Origin: Ganoderma boninense
Taxonomy: Eukaryota > Basidiomycota > Agaricomycetes > Polyporales > Polyporaceae
Length of the DNA stretch: 64,000 nt
Assembly (NCBI GenBank): GCA_002900995.3
Contig: CM035308.1
Location: 2,604,001-2,668,000 of the forward strand
Direction of reading: 5' to 3'
In this document: piece by piece, positions 25,201 through 36,106 of the stretch
How the letters are laid out: the number at the start of each line of letters is the position of its first letter
Position numbering within the stretch: position 1 is the first letter of the stretch
Notes under the pieces: generated by a model
What the model was told of the DNA's origin: nothing
The model's database searches: none
What the model saw: the letters and a program-made list of their open reading frames with translations, nothing else
Position numbers and translations under genes: made by a program

Positions 25201-27737
25201 GCTTCCTCTCAACCGTTTTGCATGATTCTTGTTGCGTTGGATAGCCCTGATTTAGCTCTATTTAGTCGACCTATTACATGGCCTATCCATGGTGGGCCAA
25301 GGGGGGCATAGGGTGTATACTGTGAGGATACTGATAAGGGAGCCCAAATAGATCCATTGGCCTGATAACAAATATAATCATGGATTCAGGTAGCAGGTAC
25401 ATACACATCTATGATGCAAAAGAGATGAGGGGAAACGGTGGGAAACTGCCTGAGATACAGATGGATGAGTATAAGATGGAGGTAGGAGGAGAGGGTTGGC
25501 CTCCCCAGACGACCAGTGGTCCGTTCAGGACGTTCAGGGGCTCGTTAGAAAGCTATGAGCAAGGGCTTTCCAGGCGTACCACGGGCACAAAAAACGGCCC
25601 ATGCGTTGTGGAGATATGGGCTGTCGAAGTAGGAGGGGCTGCATACTGATGGACATCCTGCATGATGGGCTGACTGTCAATGTACAAGTGAATACATTGC
25701 ATGAAATGCAGTACAACAGACGTACAAGTGAGTGCAAACAGCAAGGCAAACGGTACAGGGGTTGCTGAGATACAGATACCTGCTCCCCAGGAGGAGAAGG
25801 TATCTGCTCCGGGACGACCACTGGACGGATTTGGACGCATGAGGGCTCGTTAGATGCGTATTAAAAACGCGAATCCAATGAGCCCTCATGCGCCCAAAAC
25901 GGCCAAGAAATGGAAGAGATATTCACCAAACAGTGCCCCCTAGGTCGACCATAAGGGGGCACTATAGGTCTGGGTAGGGCCCACTATGTAGTAACTGAGT
26001 ATATACATTTTGTTCGCCTTGAAAATGCGAACAGAACGCACCTACAATGAAGGGAAACGGCCCAGGAATGGCCTAACAGCAAGGGGAACAAGGTCCCCCA
26101 CCTCCCAGGCACTGGGCACTTGCCTAATTGGGCCAGGGAAGCCGGGAGGTTGATATTTGATGGGAGGAGGCATCCCGGAAGGCAGGATTGATGGGAGAAG
26201 CAAGGGGACACAGCCACAGTAGGCCCCGGGGGCCAGAATTGATGGGAGGAGCAAAAGGGTACAGCCACAGCAGGCCCGGGAGGCAAGGATTGATGGGAGG
26301 AGCAAAAGGGTACAGCCACAGCAGGCCCGGGAGGGCTTAGATAAGCATGGGGGCTCTCCCTGGAGGCCCCGGAGGAGGCCTTGCCTAATTGGGTAGAATC
26401 CGGCATAAGCCCCGGGGGCTTATGATACATCATGCATTTAACCGTAATATGATGTAAAACGCTCCTGGGAGATAACCGTAAAATGATGTATCAATACCAC
26501 AACAGCAGCTGACTCTCTGACAACCGCTTCATACGTCCGCTCACGCAAGTCGAGTACCGCAACAGGGACCGTAACGGCGGCCATTTCTCTCTCTGTACTG
26601 GTCGTCTCTTGCTCCCTATCCATGAACGCGACACTTTCGATCAAAACCCTGTTGAGTCTGTCATCCAACTTGGCGTCTATGTGTGTGCGCTAATGGTTTT
26701 ACAGGTACAACAAGGTGTTTGCCAACGAGTACAGCCGCCGCACGCAAAACAACGAGCGACGCAAGGGTGCTCGCATGACCAATGATGATGAGAGCTACCC
26801 TGGGTTCCTGTTCCCCTCCCATTTCGACTACGACGAACAGGCACCACACCGGGGTCTATTGAAGAACACACTTTGCGAATCAGTTCGTTCCGTGCCTTCC
26901 ATTCTGTTGTGCGTGCTTGCTGATCGCTTTTCCTAGGTTGTCCGGCACCTGTACAAAGGTCCATCATCAGTCGGCTTAAGCAACGGAGCGCCGAATCGTG
27001 GACGAACATGCCTTGCCGACATCTACGACATCACAAAGCTCACCCCGGACTACCTCGTCTATGCTGCAACCTTAGTGAGTCCATTATCTCAGGTTCTACG
27101 AGATGCTTATCATTGCTTTTACAGATCCGTCATCTCCTTGGCAATGATGAGCGGTGGAGTGGCGATGACAAACGGCGCAGCGGCTTCCGCCTCCATACCT
27201 CACTCCATTGCCTCCTTACTCTCGACTACGAGATGTGGGAGGAGGATGTTGAGTCCGGCGAACTGTTCAACGACGACGATGACGAGGCGCACTGGATGAC
27301 CGAGAACGTCTTCTCGTATTACAACAGGTACATACTCCTTTGTGAACACTAACGTCTTTGCATCTACCTGACCTCCCCTTAGGCTTCTTTTCGGGGCCGA
27401 GGAAGGCGACCTGGAACAGCAAGTCATGGAGCTCTTTGACTATGACGAGAACGTTGATGGAGACAACTGCGACAATGTGCGAGGGCGGGCGCTCAACGCG
27501 CGTAGGGCTGAGCTCGAGGGCATCCGCCGCCGCCGCCGCAACGTGAAGCCATCGCACACACCATCCGAGAGTCGACCGCAGTCACGCGCACCATCTCAGC
27601 TGCGCGCCCAGTCCCTCGACTACGCGGAGCCTCCTGCTGATCACCCTGGGGTGTCTGACGACGAGGCCGATGCGGATAACGGCGACAGCGTGCATGCCTA
27701 CAGTGAGGCCAGCGCCTTCGCTGCTTCCGCGTCTTAG
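22298..27737 (+). CDS. Plavaka-associated partner protein, interrupted by a foldback element
   Basis: A multi-exon plus-strand gene from ATG 22298 to TAG 27735-27737. It begins MARASIKKKDKTAAPSKAG with a basic, disordered, Ser/Pro-rich N-terminus, then a long Asp-Glu tract (EDPDELDLDLDL) at about 22950, then a helical core (HFKKWARNALRLLGVYTNVY, NKVFANEYSRRTQNNERRK, CLADIYDITKLTPDYLVYAATL, HWMTENVFSYYNRLLFG). This core resembles an Agaricomycete family found beside transposases (DUF6698-like by pattern; not searched). Removing 23766-26511 with one copy of the 7-bp duplication ACTCTCT joins LPHITLS to DNRFIRP in frame. Splice sites around 22680-22920 are uncertain, and a TGA at 22886-22888 must lie in an intron. 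Function unknown; inferred to assist transposition. As it stands the coding sequence is broken unless the 2.7-kb insert is spliced out. Confidence 0.68.
23766..25065 (+). repeat. left arm of foldback element 1
   Basis: Inverted copy of 25212-26511. Contains three 51-bp tandem units at 23943-24095 beginning CCTCCCGGGCCTGCTGTGG, mirrored in the other arm. Confidence 0.88.
25212..26511 (-). repeat. right arm of foldback element 1
   Basis: Inverted copy of 23766-25065, of equal length, with few differences visible by eye. Confidence 0.88.
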
Positions 27738-28177
27738 TCAAGGTCTGCAATTCTATTGTTCTTGCCGCTGGTGGGCGGACTTCTTGCTCTCATTTGTGTT
27801 CGCTCTGTTATCTTGTCCTCGCTCACATGTGTTGCTGCTGATCTCTGTCTGTTGCTGCTGTATCCTGTACGTGTCATCGCAGTGTGTACTGTTACCATAA
27901 TAAAACTCTCCTCCCGCCTATTTTCTGGCACCAGTGTGTCCAATGTGTGATCACAGCAATATATTCAATATATATATATATATTACATGGCTTACGGCCT
28001 TCCCGCGCAACATGACGGAGCCGAGACCACCTCGGACGCATGCTGCGCACCCTCTCCACTTCGACCTCTGACTGCGCGGGCTTTTAAGTTTCGCCTCCGG
28101 CTACAATATACAAAAGCCCTGGCCACTCCAAAAAGGTAAGCATTGGAATATCGATGCTGTAGGACATTGCCGCCACA

Positions 28178-28232
28178 CCGATCCCACGCAATCCTCATGA
28201 GATAATATCTCGTGAGGATTGCGTGGGATCGG
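28178..28232. repeat. 27-bp-arm hairpin near the right end of the Plavaka-type element
   Basis: CCGATCCCACGCAATCCTCA followed by TGAGATA is matched in reverse complement directly next to it with one mismatch and no real loop. Possible subterminal transposase binding or terminator-like structure; role unknown. Confidence 0.6.
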
Positions 28233-28372
28233 ATGGGGTGGCCCACCCTCCCACCTCTCGGCGGCAAGATCCCGTGGGCAGGCAATCAAGCCGTTACGCA
28301 GACCATTCTGCGGGGAAATTGCGTGAGCTTTTCATGCTTCCCTGGGCCGGCACGCACAGGTGAAGTTAGCTA

Positions 28373-28395
28373 ACACTTTTTCGCTTTTGCTGATG
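28373..28395 (-). repeat. right terminal/subterminal inverted motif of the Plavaka-type element
   Basis: Reverse complement of 17041-17063 with two differences, both transitions. Confidence 0.6.
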
Positions 28396-28552
28396 TGAGC
28401 TTATCGTTCCCAACACTCGCACGGCATGTCATTCACGGCCCCAAAAATTGATTCGACGCTGCGGTAATGTTTATCGTAGGATAGGAACTCTGCTCTGCTC
28501 GTGAGTCCCTTCGAACCCCCCTTTGGTCCCCATCTCATCTCTCACTACCGTC

Positions 28553-28690
28553 ATGGCTTCTTACGCCGCCCTCACTGACCCCAGCATCCTTCGACGCATC
28601 TTCGGGTATTTTGACTCTGATGACCGCCGAGATGCCAACGATCACCTGCCAGCATGGGCTCGCGCAGCCCGTGTTACGTTGATGTGTTGA
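28553..28690 (+). pseudogene. 5' fragment of an F-box-like gene
   Basis: ATG at 28553 opens MASYAALTDPSILRRIFGYF and continues through LPAWARAARV, the start of an F-box-like domain as seen in large Agaricomycete F-box families. Homology appears to end at 28671, where TGTTACG begins and the frame soon stops (TGA 28688-28690). The rest of the gene was not found in the window; it may lie beyond the right edge or be lost. The F-box call rests on one short motif. Confidence 0.4.
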
Positions 28691-28879
28691 ATCGAGCCCG
28701 GTTCACACACGACCAGAATACGCTGCACCAATCTCTATAGGAGAAGTGCGAATGTATCGGTGATCGTGGTAAAAGGCTGAAGGACTCTTGCCACGTAGCG
28801 CGCCTCTGTATGAGGCGCGCTGCACCGCCACGTAGATACAACGTTAATCTAATCTAATCTAATCTACAATTCCGTTACA
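28672..28879 (-). repeat. LTR-like terminus (208 bp)
   Basis: Bounded by TGTTACG and CGTTACA, so it has TG...CA ends and near-inverted termini. On the minus strand it is preceded directly by a purine tract (GAGAGGGGGAGGA), like a polypurine tract before a 3' LTR. Inside are a hairpin AGCGCGCCTC/GAGGCGCGCT and an ATTAGATTAGATT repeat. The partner LTR was not found in the window. Confidence 0.5.
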
Positions 28880-29525
28880 TCCTCCCCCTCTCGAATCCAC
28901 TATGATTTGATAGTCCAATTGTTCATCGGCAAGTCCGGAATTACTAGATACATCTGTACGATGTTATCAGTACATGTCAGCGCTCTGCATGAGATGACAG
29001 TCTAGGCGTACAGTAGGTGCGCGAACACTCTACTAACTAGGCTGAGTGAACAGCACTAGCCAACGCTGGGTGTGGGGGATAGTGAGCGAGGGGATCGATT
29101 GTCTCCCAACGACACGGCATCTTCATCGACGATCGACGCTTGCTTGCTCTTGCCCTTATCGCGTATCTTGCGAGGGCTTATGGTCGACGGTGATGTTGGC
29201 GAGCCTTGACGGGCGGGGGACCGCGGGGGCGGACACGACGCAGTACGCGACACTGGTTGAGATGGGCGGCGTTCATGGTCGCGCGACGAGCGACACGACG
29301 TCGATTGTGAGCGCTTGCGAGATGGCCCAGGACTTGCCGGTCGATAGTCGTTCGGAACCGGCATGTCTACGACATCGGAGATCGTTGCAGGCCAATTCGG
29401 CCACGGGCTGGGGTCGCTCGGTATGCGACCCAAGGAATGATTTCTCCAGACTCGGGCCACTTGTTCTGCATGGTGAACCGAGTCGTCGGTGATTCCGCAT
29501 TGGGCCGCCCATCGCGCGAAGTCGT

Positions 29526-29533
29526 GTTCTGAC
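29526..29533 (+). repeat. target-site duplication of the KDZ transposon (left copy)
   Basis: GTTCTGAC, repeated exactly at 57394-57401. Eight bases is the duplication length expected for KDZ/Zisupton-type elements. Confidence 0.9.
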
Positions 29534-30332
29534 CACCAGAACATCACTGATTACCTAACTAATAAGCCTGCCTAACGGGTGTTGTTAGGCAGGCTAAGTA
29601 GCCCCGATCCGCGTTTTCCCGCACACTGGCAGTATCCCTGCCAATAGCCCCTGCCCACCTTCCTGAACAAGTAGTATCCAGTGTCCCCAGCCAGAGTCCC
29701 TTTCCGGGAGATAGATGAGATAAGCGTGGCATACTGATAAGAGATATCAATGCCGCGCCATCAACCGCCCGGCGGCAAGTGCTTCCTCCCGCCTTCCTGG
29801 GCGCTGTGGTCCCCTTCCCACGTCACCAACGCATGCCTGCTCGCTGTCAGCGACAGCGAGCAATACTCTCTCCTCCCCCTCCCCTTGTCTTGGGCCGTTT
29901 CCTTTCGTTCTTTGGTCTATTGTACTTAGAATTCGATTTACAATCTCAAGGTGACCTCTGCTTAGCCGTCCGAGTGCGAACTTACCCCCACCCACAGGAT
30001 GGGGGATCCGCCCCCACATCATCCGGCGCTTGGCCTTGAGAGGCGGGCGTTGAGTAGTGATCAATCGCCCTCGGTAACCGTTGCCCCCACAGCTCTCGCT
30101 TCCCCAGGCACTGTGTTCGCCGTTCCGCGGTCATCGGGCTCACCCAGACCGCCTGGTTGTAGCCGGCCGTCGCTCCCCGCCTGTACAAAGCGTGGAGCCA
30201 CGCCATATTGCCGAAGTGTTCAGTAGCCCAGCCTTTCAAGCGAAGGACCCACAACGCAAGATCTCCGATAACTTGGCGCACACAACCCGGAGCAGCGCAC
30301 CGAACGTCGCATCACAACCGGGCATTGAGTAG
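29534..30332 (+). repeat. left 799-bp terminal inverted repeat of the KDZ transposon
   Basis: Matches the reverse complement of 56595-57393, with only a handful of differences by eye. Starts CACCAGAACATCACTGATTA. Confidence 0.92.
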
Positions 30333-30780
30333 GACACTCTGAGCGCTGGCCTCTTGGCGCTCCCTCTGTGCCTCCTTCGCGTCCGGCATATCACCTTGCG
30401 CACCCCACCACACAAGTGCGCGGGTATGTCGCGCCATCACGCCTGCTACGTATCAACATGTACAACGTCCCCGCGAGTTCCCCAGCTTTGTGAAAATGGT
30501 GCGCACGATGTCAGCGCGATTCGCATCAACCCGTACATCTACCTCGCGTGATGCGACCAGACAGACGTGGGTAGCCTCGCGGCATCGCGTGAACACCTTC
30601 AGTTCTCGTATGGTTGTTTCATCTTGGGCGCAGTAAACCTTGAGCGACCGTGTGTGATCTGTGCAATCACGCAAGTACATAAGTTGACCATGTGCCCATA
30701 TCCTAGAGTAGCGCTCGCACGCACGTCGTGGTTTTCCTTCTATCATGCCTGATTCCAACTCCTTGCTCTGAAAGCGTGGA

Positions 30781-30787
30781 TATAAAG
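30781..30787 (+). promoter_or_regulatory. TATA box of the KDZ transposase gene
   Basis: TATAAAG, 124 bp upstream of the ATG at 30911, followed by a pyrimidine-rich leader. Confidence 0.55.
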
Positions 30788-30831
30788 AGGGGGAGGGGGG
30801 GATTGTCCCCCCCCTCCCTCCCTCCTTTTGC
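30788..30831. repeat. G-run/C-run inverted repeat
   Basis: GGGGGAGGGGGGGATTGT then a run of eight Cs and CCTCCCTCC repeats: a GC-only hairpin or quadruplex-capable tract directly after the TATA box. A similar G-run/C-run pair occurs at about 56073-56104 near the other end of the element. Confidence 0.6.
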
Positions 30832-30910
30832 GTTACTTGCAGACTCTCTCAAGGCGCTTATCACTGACACCCGCGCCTGCCAGCCTGTCACCACTTGCGC
30901 TTGTGCCTCC

Positions 30911-33900
30911 ATGACTCGCGCCAAATCGGCGCGCAGGGTTCGCGTGGTTGCCCCAGCCCCCTACCCTGCGATCTCTGGCTCTGGCTCTGGTGACAACAGC
31001 CACGCGCCCGCCCCCGGCAACACTCTCATGTATCAGTCACATATCTTCAAAAGGACAGCCATCGCGGAGGACCACCAACGCGCCCAACAACAGTTGTACA
31101 ACAATTTAATCGGTTCGCGCACTGACAGTCCCCTCTTCTCCACTCCCTAACTGATGTGTGTTCTGTAGGCAGCGACCAGACTACGCGCCAAGCAATCGCG
31201 GACATACAAGCTTCCGATGTTCAGGATGACAACACCTTCAACCTCACTCCCGGAATCGTGAATAACGAAGAGGCAATGGATGTCGACGAAGACGATGGGG
31301 AGTGGGAGGCTTTGGACAACGACGAAGCGGATGAGGGTGTGCAGATCCGGGACCTTTTACGCCTTAGGTGCGTTGCTATCTTTACTTCTCATTCCCTTTC
31401 TAACAGGTATAAGATGTCGTTATCATCACGCCGAGGACAAGCGGACGTGGGGGCTACGTCTTCAACGCTTGGAGGCCAATTGGGGTAGAGTTCTTCCGAG
31501 GCTAGTCGACGTGTTCATCCGCAGCCGTTATCCACCACCACCCCCGGTCGACATCATCCCCTCTCGGCCAACTCCCATGCCGCCATTCGTCTTTTGTCTT
31601 CAAGACGAGCCCTTGGATGGAGCAGATGAAGAACCCGACAACGAGACGCTCTTCCCTCCCCCCTCTCCCCCCCCTCCTCCCTTTGTTCCTCCTCCTCCCT
31701 TCACCATTCGCGTCCTAGATATCTACTCCCTTGCGAAGACTACCACAGTTCCCTTTCAATCATCGCTTACGCACGCTGAGGCCCTCGTCACCAATGGCTA
31801 CTTGGGAACTGTCCCTGATCAACCCACCCTTGCCATCTCGCTGAAGACTCTGGAACTCCTCCGATGCATCAAGCTTTGCAAGGCATCGTTTAGCATGGAA
31901 GCCTTTACCAAGCTGCTCTGTTTCTATTACTCAGTAGGTTTTTTTATCCCTCGCACTCATGATCATGTACTCATGTATTGCAGATCCCGTACCGCAGAGC
32001 ATTTCGCACCGCCCTCGCTGACGCCTTCGATATCTATCTCATCCTTGTCAAGAGGGTGAAGACCCAGGTGGATCGCGCTCTCGGCCGGCATACTCCTAAC
32101 TGGCGAGCGTGTAACGGATGTCCGGCGTGCGGATACACGGTGTGTGCTTCGCTGTCAACGTTTCGAATCTTGATCAACATCGCTCACATCATCATACAGC
32201 TATCCGGCGAGGTGCAACGCTGATTCTCGCGTATGTTTTGTATGGATGGGAACTCATCCCTGAAACGTGTACGCCGGCCGGGCGGTCGCCAGGCTGTTGA
32301 CCAACGTGTGTTTGAGGACAATGACTACTTTTTGCCCACCTCCTTTGTCGATGAGTATGCCCATGAGGTGTCAAAGAATCCCCCCTCTGTGCCCCAGGAG
32401 CCCGAAGAGACCCCAGTGGGCAGTACACTGCCTAGTGCACCTTCCTCCCCCCCTGCACGCGGTGAGGACCCCGTTCCTCCTTCATTTCCGAACGAGACAA
32501 CGGCCTCGACATCTCGTGGCCTTGCCGCACCTGCGGCCGATCAACGGGCGAGAACCCTCATTGATGAGCAACCCACGTTCTCACCGGGGGATGAGTTAAC
32601 TCGCCCTGACCTAGAGGATGCACGGACTACGGGCGATGGCGTACTCGACGCCCTTCTGCACGCAGACCCTACAGACGGAGCTCCACTTGTTGACTCGACG
32701 TGCACGGAGAATTGGAAGGCAGCAATGGCAGATGAGAAGAAGCGCACTTGGGACATTTTTGAAGAGACAGGAATCTTTGCTTCTGCCTGTCGTCATGCCA
32801 TCACCTTGTGGATCGCCGATATGGTGCGCAGCGGAGAGCTGTGAGTATCCGAAAGTTTATTGTCCTCCACGACGCGCTTGTCTTATTAACATTCTGTAGC
32901 GCCAAATATCCGCTCGCCATCATCGCCAAGGCCCTCCAGGTTTTCGACCGCCCGTGGTTATGTGGGTTTGACATTGGCTGTTCCTTCCAGGGTACGGTCG
33001 CGCGTAGCCCAAAGCTCTCGCAGAAGTTCAAGGACTCGGGATCTCGGATCTGTGTCAACGCATTTCATGGATACTCCCACTCTTACTCCTGCCAACAGCA
33101 TCATCATCCCAACGTCATCAACGGCATGGGCCTCGAAGACTTCGAAACAATGGAGCGTATTTTTAGTTTATCCAATCAACTCGCAAGCGTCGTCTGCTAC
33201 ACATCCGCCTACCGCCGACGGACCCTGGTTCACATGTATTTCCAGCGCTGGGATGAGGAACGTTGCCAGTCCCTCGGGAAGTTTCTCTACGACAATTTCC
33301 TCCAAGCGCAGGAGATCATAGACACCAAAGAACCGTTGGTCCTCGATAGTCTCCGGGCCCTTGGCCTCACTCCTGAAGACCTTAAGCATTTCGCTGAGGA
33401 GGAACGGACATATGTGGCTAGCCTGCGGAAGGAGGATGACCAGCATCTCCACGCCGTCGCGTATGTACAAGCTTTAGAAGAATTATGGAACGTTGAGTAA
33501 GTTGACGGCGATCAGAAACTCTCGACGTTCTTTTTATTGATTATTCACATTGGCAGGGAGCAGCTTGGCGTCACGTCAAAGAAGTTCCTCGATTCTGGTC
33601 CAACGAGGCTCGCCTTCCCCAACGTCCCCGAGCAGCCTTCGACTATTACATTCATTCCAGCCGAGACTGGGCCAACCGACTACAATGACGATCTGTCAAA
33701 GACGCGGCGGATCGAGACAAACCGCCGGTATCTCGATCAGCGGTGCAAGGCTTTAATGTTGGATGTCGCCGAGATGGAATTTTGCCTCGGCGTCGAGGCG
33801 CAATGGGAACCAAACAATATCGACTTCATCAACACAAAGCAATACATCGCTACACGGGACTATCAGGTTGCCCTCCTAAATCTTCAGCGGCTTGTTGTCC

Positions 33901-34649
33901 AACGGCTCTTTGAGCTTCATAAGATGAATCTTTCACAGACAGGTATGACCGGGCGTATATTACACTGCGCTGCTTGTTGACTCATGTTGCAGGATATCGC
34001 GTGCAGAGATACATCGCGAAGAGTCTTCAAACCCGTTCCCGTGCGATTCGCACCGCTCTAGAAAAGTACAACGCCGCCGCGCGTGCCCTCCGACGTCCGG
34101 AGCTTGACTGGACCCAGGTCTCCCACTATCGCTTCCTTCAAGAGTTCGAGATCCTCAACGACACACAGGGTGATCTCACGGGGAAGAGGTGGGCCGAGCC
34201 CGCCGTGCGCGAGTTGATGCGGCAAGCCAATCGCATTGCACGCGCACATGAGGAGGTCGACCACGTCGCGGTTGAGGCATGGCGCGTGCTCACATCTATT
34301 CGTGATGACGACATCTTATTCTCTGTGGTACTGGAAGACTTGGTTCGTTCACGCGACCCCCTTTACGGACTGGTGGCGGATTACGTTCAGCGACGGCGAC
34401 ATGCAAACACCCTCAACGCTGCGTACCTCAAAAAACTCTTCCAGCATCCCGAGCTCCGTGGCGAGGCTTCCCCAGGTCAGCGCGAGGGTGCGCCTCTCCC
34501 TGTTAGTGTATACCTGCGATCTGGACATTTTGTTAGCCTGGGAATCGGACGACACAGAGGTCGAGGCAGACGGAGACGGTGTGGACGATGAGCATGCAGA
34601 TATCATGATGGATTCATTGACTGATTACATCGCAGCCATACATACCTAA
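30911..34649 (+). pseudogene. KDZ (Kyakuja-Dileera-Zisupton) transposase with one in-frame TGA
   Basis: Nine exons (30911-31112, 31169-31367, 31414-31933, 31984-32139, 32200-32840, 32900-33496, 33557-33942, 33993-34475, 34507-34649) join in phase to 1109 codons. KDZ landmarks in order are DKRTWGLRLQRLEANW, a zinc-type CNGCPACGYTLSG segment, MDGNSSLKRVRRPGG, WDIFEETGIFASACRHAITL with WIADMVRSGELAKYPLA, FDIGCSFQGTVARSP, NAFHGYSHSYSCQ, NGMGLEDFETMERIFS, and a helical C-terminus. The catalytic RNase H-like fold residues are expected in the DMVRSGEL, GYDIGC-like and GLEDFE segments, all kept. TGA at 32221-32223, between EVQR and FSRMFC, replaces a codon that is CGA by context, so this copy should not make full transposase. 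The last splice (34476-34506) is a prediction; unspliced, the frame ends at 34591. Confidence 0.88.
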
Positions 34650-35116
34650 CACCTGACGTACTCGCATAGCGGCGCATTGTACTTCTGACATGTGAATAGA
34701 CACGGATTGGTTGAAGATGGATCATGGGATGGACAAGAGAAGTCAACTGATAAGCCATCCCGTCGGCACAGGAAACGCAGGCACCGGAAATCTGTTCATG
34801 GCGGTATTCCCTCCATACAACCAATTCTTTGTCTGCAAATGTGACGGCACCGGCCAAAAACCGTGTTCAGTCATGTGTACTGTATGCATCTAATCTTTCG
34901 TACATGCGGTGGACGAGAAGGATGGAGAAGGAGCATCCGCTTCTGCAAACCAAACATGAGGCGGCGGGCGTTCAGCGTCCAGAGCCTGATAACTCCCAAG
35001 ACTGTCGAGCGCCAATCCAATCAGTCCCCACCTCGGACGGCTCGCTCGTTCACGGCGCATCACCTCATCTCGTCTCCTTCATGGTCGCTGTCAAGGCGGA
35101 ACCTGAAGCCCGAACT
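34650..35116. other. spacer between KDZ transposase and passenger gene 1
   Basis: An open frame continuous with passenger gene 1 extends back to 34829, so its true start could be upstream (for example ATG 34916). No other feature seen. Confidence 0.4.
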
Positions 35117-36101
35117 ATGTCTAACTCTGCCGAAAAACGCACGTTCTATATCGTCCTTGGAGGCGGTCTCCCAGGCGTTCGTATGGAACGGTATGTCCCC
35201 GCTATCTCCTCAGTTCCAAGACCGTTACCGACTTCCACTTAGTCCTCGTAACGTCGCCGAAGGGCGTCACATTGACCTCCTCCCTATCGTACTCACCATT
35301 AAAGGCTTGAAAGAGGCCCAGCGAGTCAGCGAGCTGAACTCAAAAATCTTCGCTAAGCTTGCCGACCTCACCCCCGACGATCCCGAGGAGATCCTCGCCG
35401 CCCTTAAAGAGTCCGTCGCGGTCACCAAACTCTTCTGCGACAAGAACTTCAAGATCTACGCGCTGAAGGTGGGCAAGTTGACTGGCATTTGGTATGGGGT
35501 AGACTGGTAGGTGCTTTTTGCCTTGTTTTGTGTATCTCGTGCTACAGCTTGCGACAGGAAAGACGTCGTCCCTCTTACGAAGTACAAGGGTGCGGAGTTC
35601 AAGAGGTTCAAGAGGTTCATGCAGGCGATGAGGTGGATGCTGGACAAGCACCACTTGTTGGATCAGGACGGGCTCTCGGAGGGTACTGATGATTTCGACG
35701 ACGACGACGACGACGAGGCTAACTACTGGAACCACTACCCCGATGACTCGAACCCTCCCTTCCCGGCGCGGTCTTCCTCTCCTGATCTTGACCCCTTCGA
35801 TGAGTCCATCTCGCGTCCTGCCTCCCCGACGAAGCAGCATCGTCCCGCGGCGTCTCTGAGCAAGCAGGACTCCTGTGCCACGACAACCACCTGGACGCTT
35901 CCACCCCCCTCCTCCCCGACTAAGGGAAAGCATGGACTTTCGAGGGCTGCATCTCCGACGAAGGATATCGTGGGGGCATCGTCGATCGAGCGTTCGGCCT
36001 CTGTCCCCCCTCCGTACGCTTCTGCTCATATCCCCACCTCGTCGTCGGTTCGCTTTGCGCTCTCCCCGGTTACTCCCTCTTCCAACCATGGTACTCCCCG
36101 C

Positions 36102-36106
36102 GCCGT
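36102..36106 (+). repeat. target-site duplication of the large Ty3 element (left copy)
   Basis: GCCGT, repeated at 52912-52916 directly after the right LTR. Confidence 0.92.

Larger units (their letters stand above)
23766..26511. mobile_element. non-autonomous foldback (long inverted repeat) element 1
   Basis: 2746 bp made of two near-perfect 1300-bp inverted arms (23766-25065 and 25212-26511) around a 146-bp spacer. Ends read CACCATATGTTGTGG on the left and, in reverse complement, CAGCTGCTGTTGTGG on the right. It is flanked by a direct 7-bp duplication ACTCTCT (23759-23765 and 26512-26518; the eighth base differs, C versus G). It interrupts the coding sequence of the Plavaka partner gene. 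Open frames in the arms occur as mirror images and show no transposase features. The first 85 bp of each arm contain a second inversion (TGATACATCAT and ATGATGTATCA), so each end can itself fold. Confidence 0.88.
17041..28395. mobile_element. Plavaka-type DNA transposon with divergent transposase and partner gene
   Basis: The unit is defined by a minus-strand Plavaka-like transposase and a plus-strand partner gene read from a shared 288-bp intergenic promoter. They are flanked by a matching inverted 23-bp motif (17041-17063 and 28373-28395; 21 of 23 identical). The exact outer ends and a target duplication could not be fixed, so the boundaries are approximate. Without the 2.7-kb foldback inserted in the partner gene the element is about 8.6 kb. 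Confidence 0.7.
30333..30910. promoter_or_regulatory. KDZ transposase upstream region
   Basis: No supported gene. It contains the TATA box (30781-30787) and a strong G-run/C-run inverted repeat (30788-30831), followed by a CT/CA-rich leader to the start codon. Confidence 0.5.

Noticed and set aside
23844..26433. 149-, 95- and 89-codon frames in the foldback 1 arms
   Set aside because: They occur as exact mirror copies in both arms, arise from the 51-bp tandem repeat and low-complexity sequence, and show no transposase motif.
23781..26496. TA dinucleotide insertion of foldback 1 into an 18-bp palindrome, inside an intron donor
   Set aside because: The inverted match extends past that point, and the ACTCTCT duplication placed at the outer ends restores the partner gene's reading frame without an intron. 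The 7-bp model explains more.
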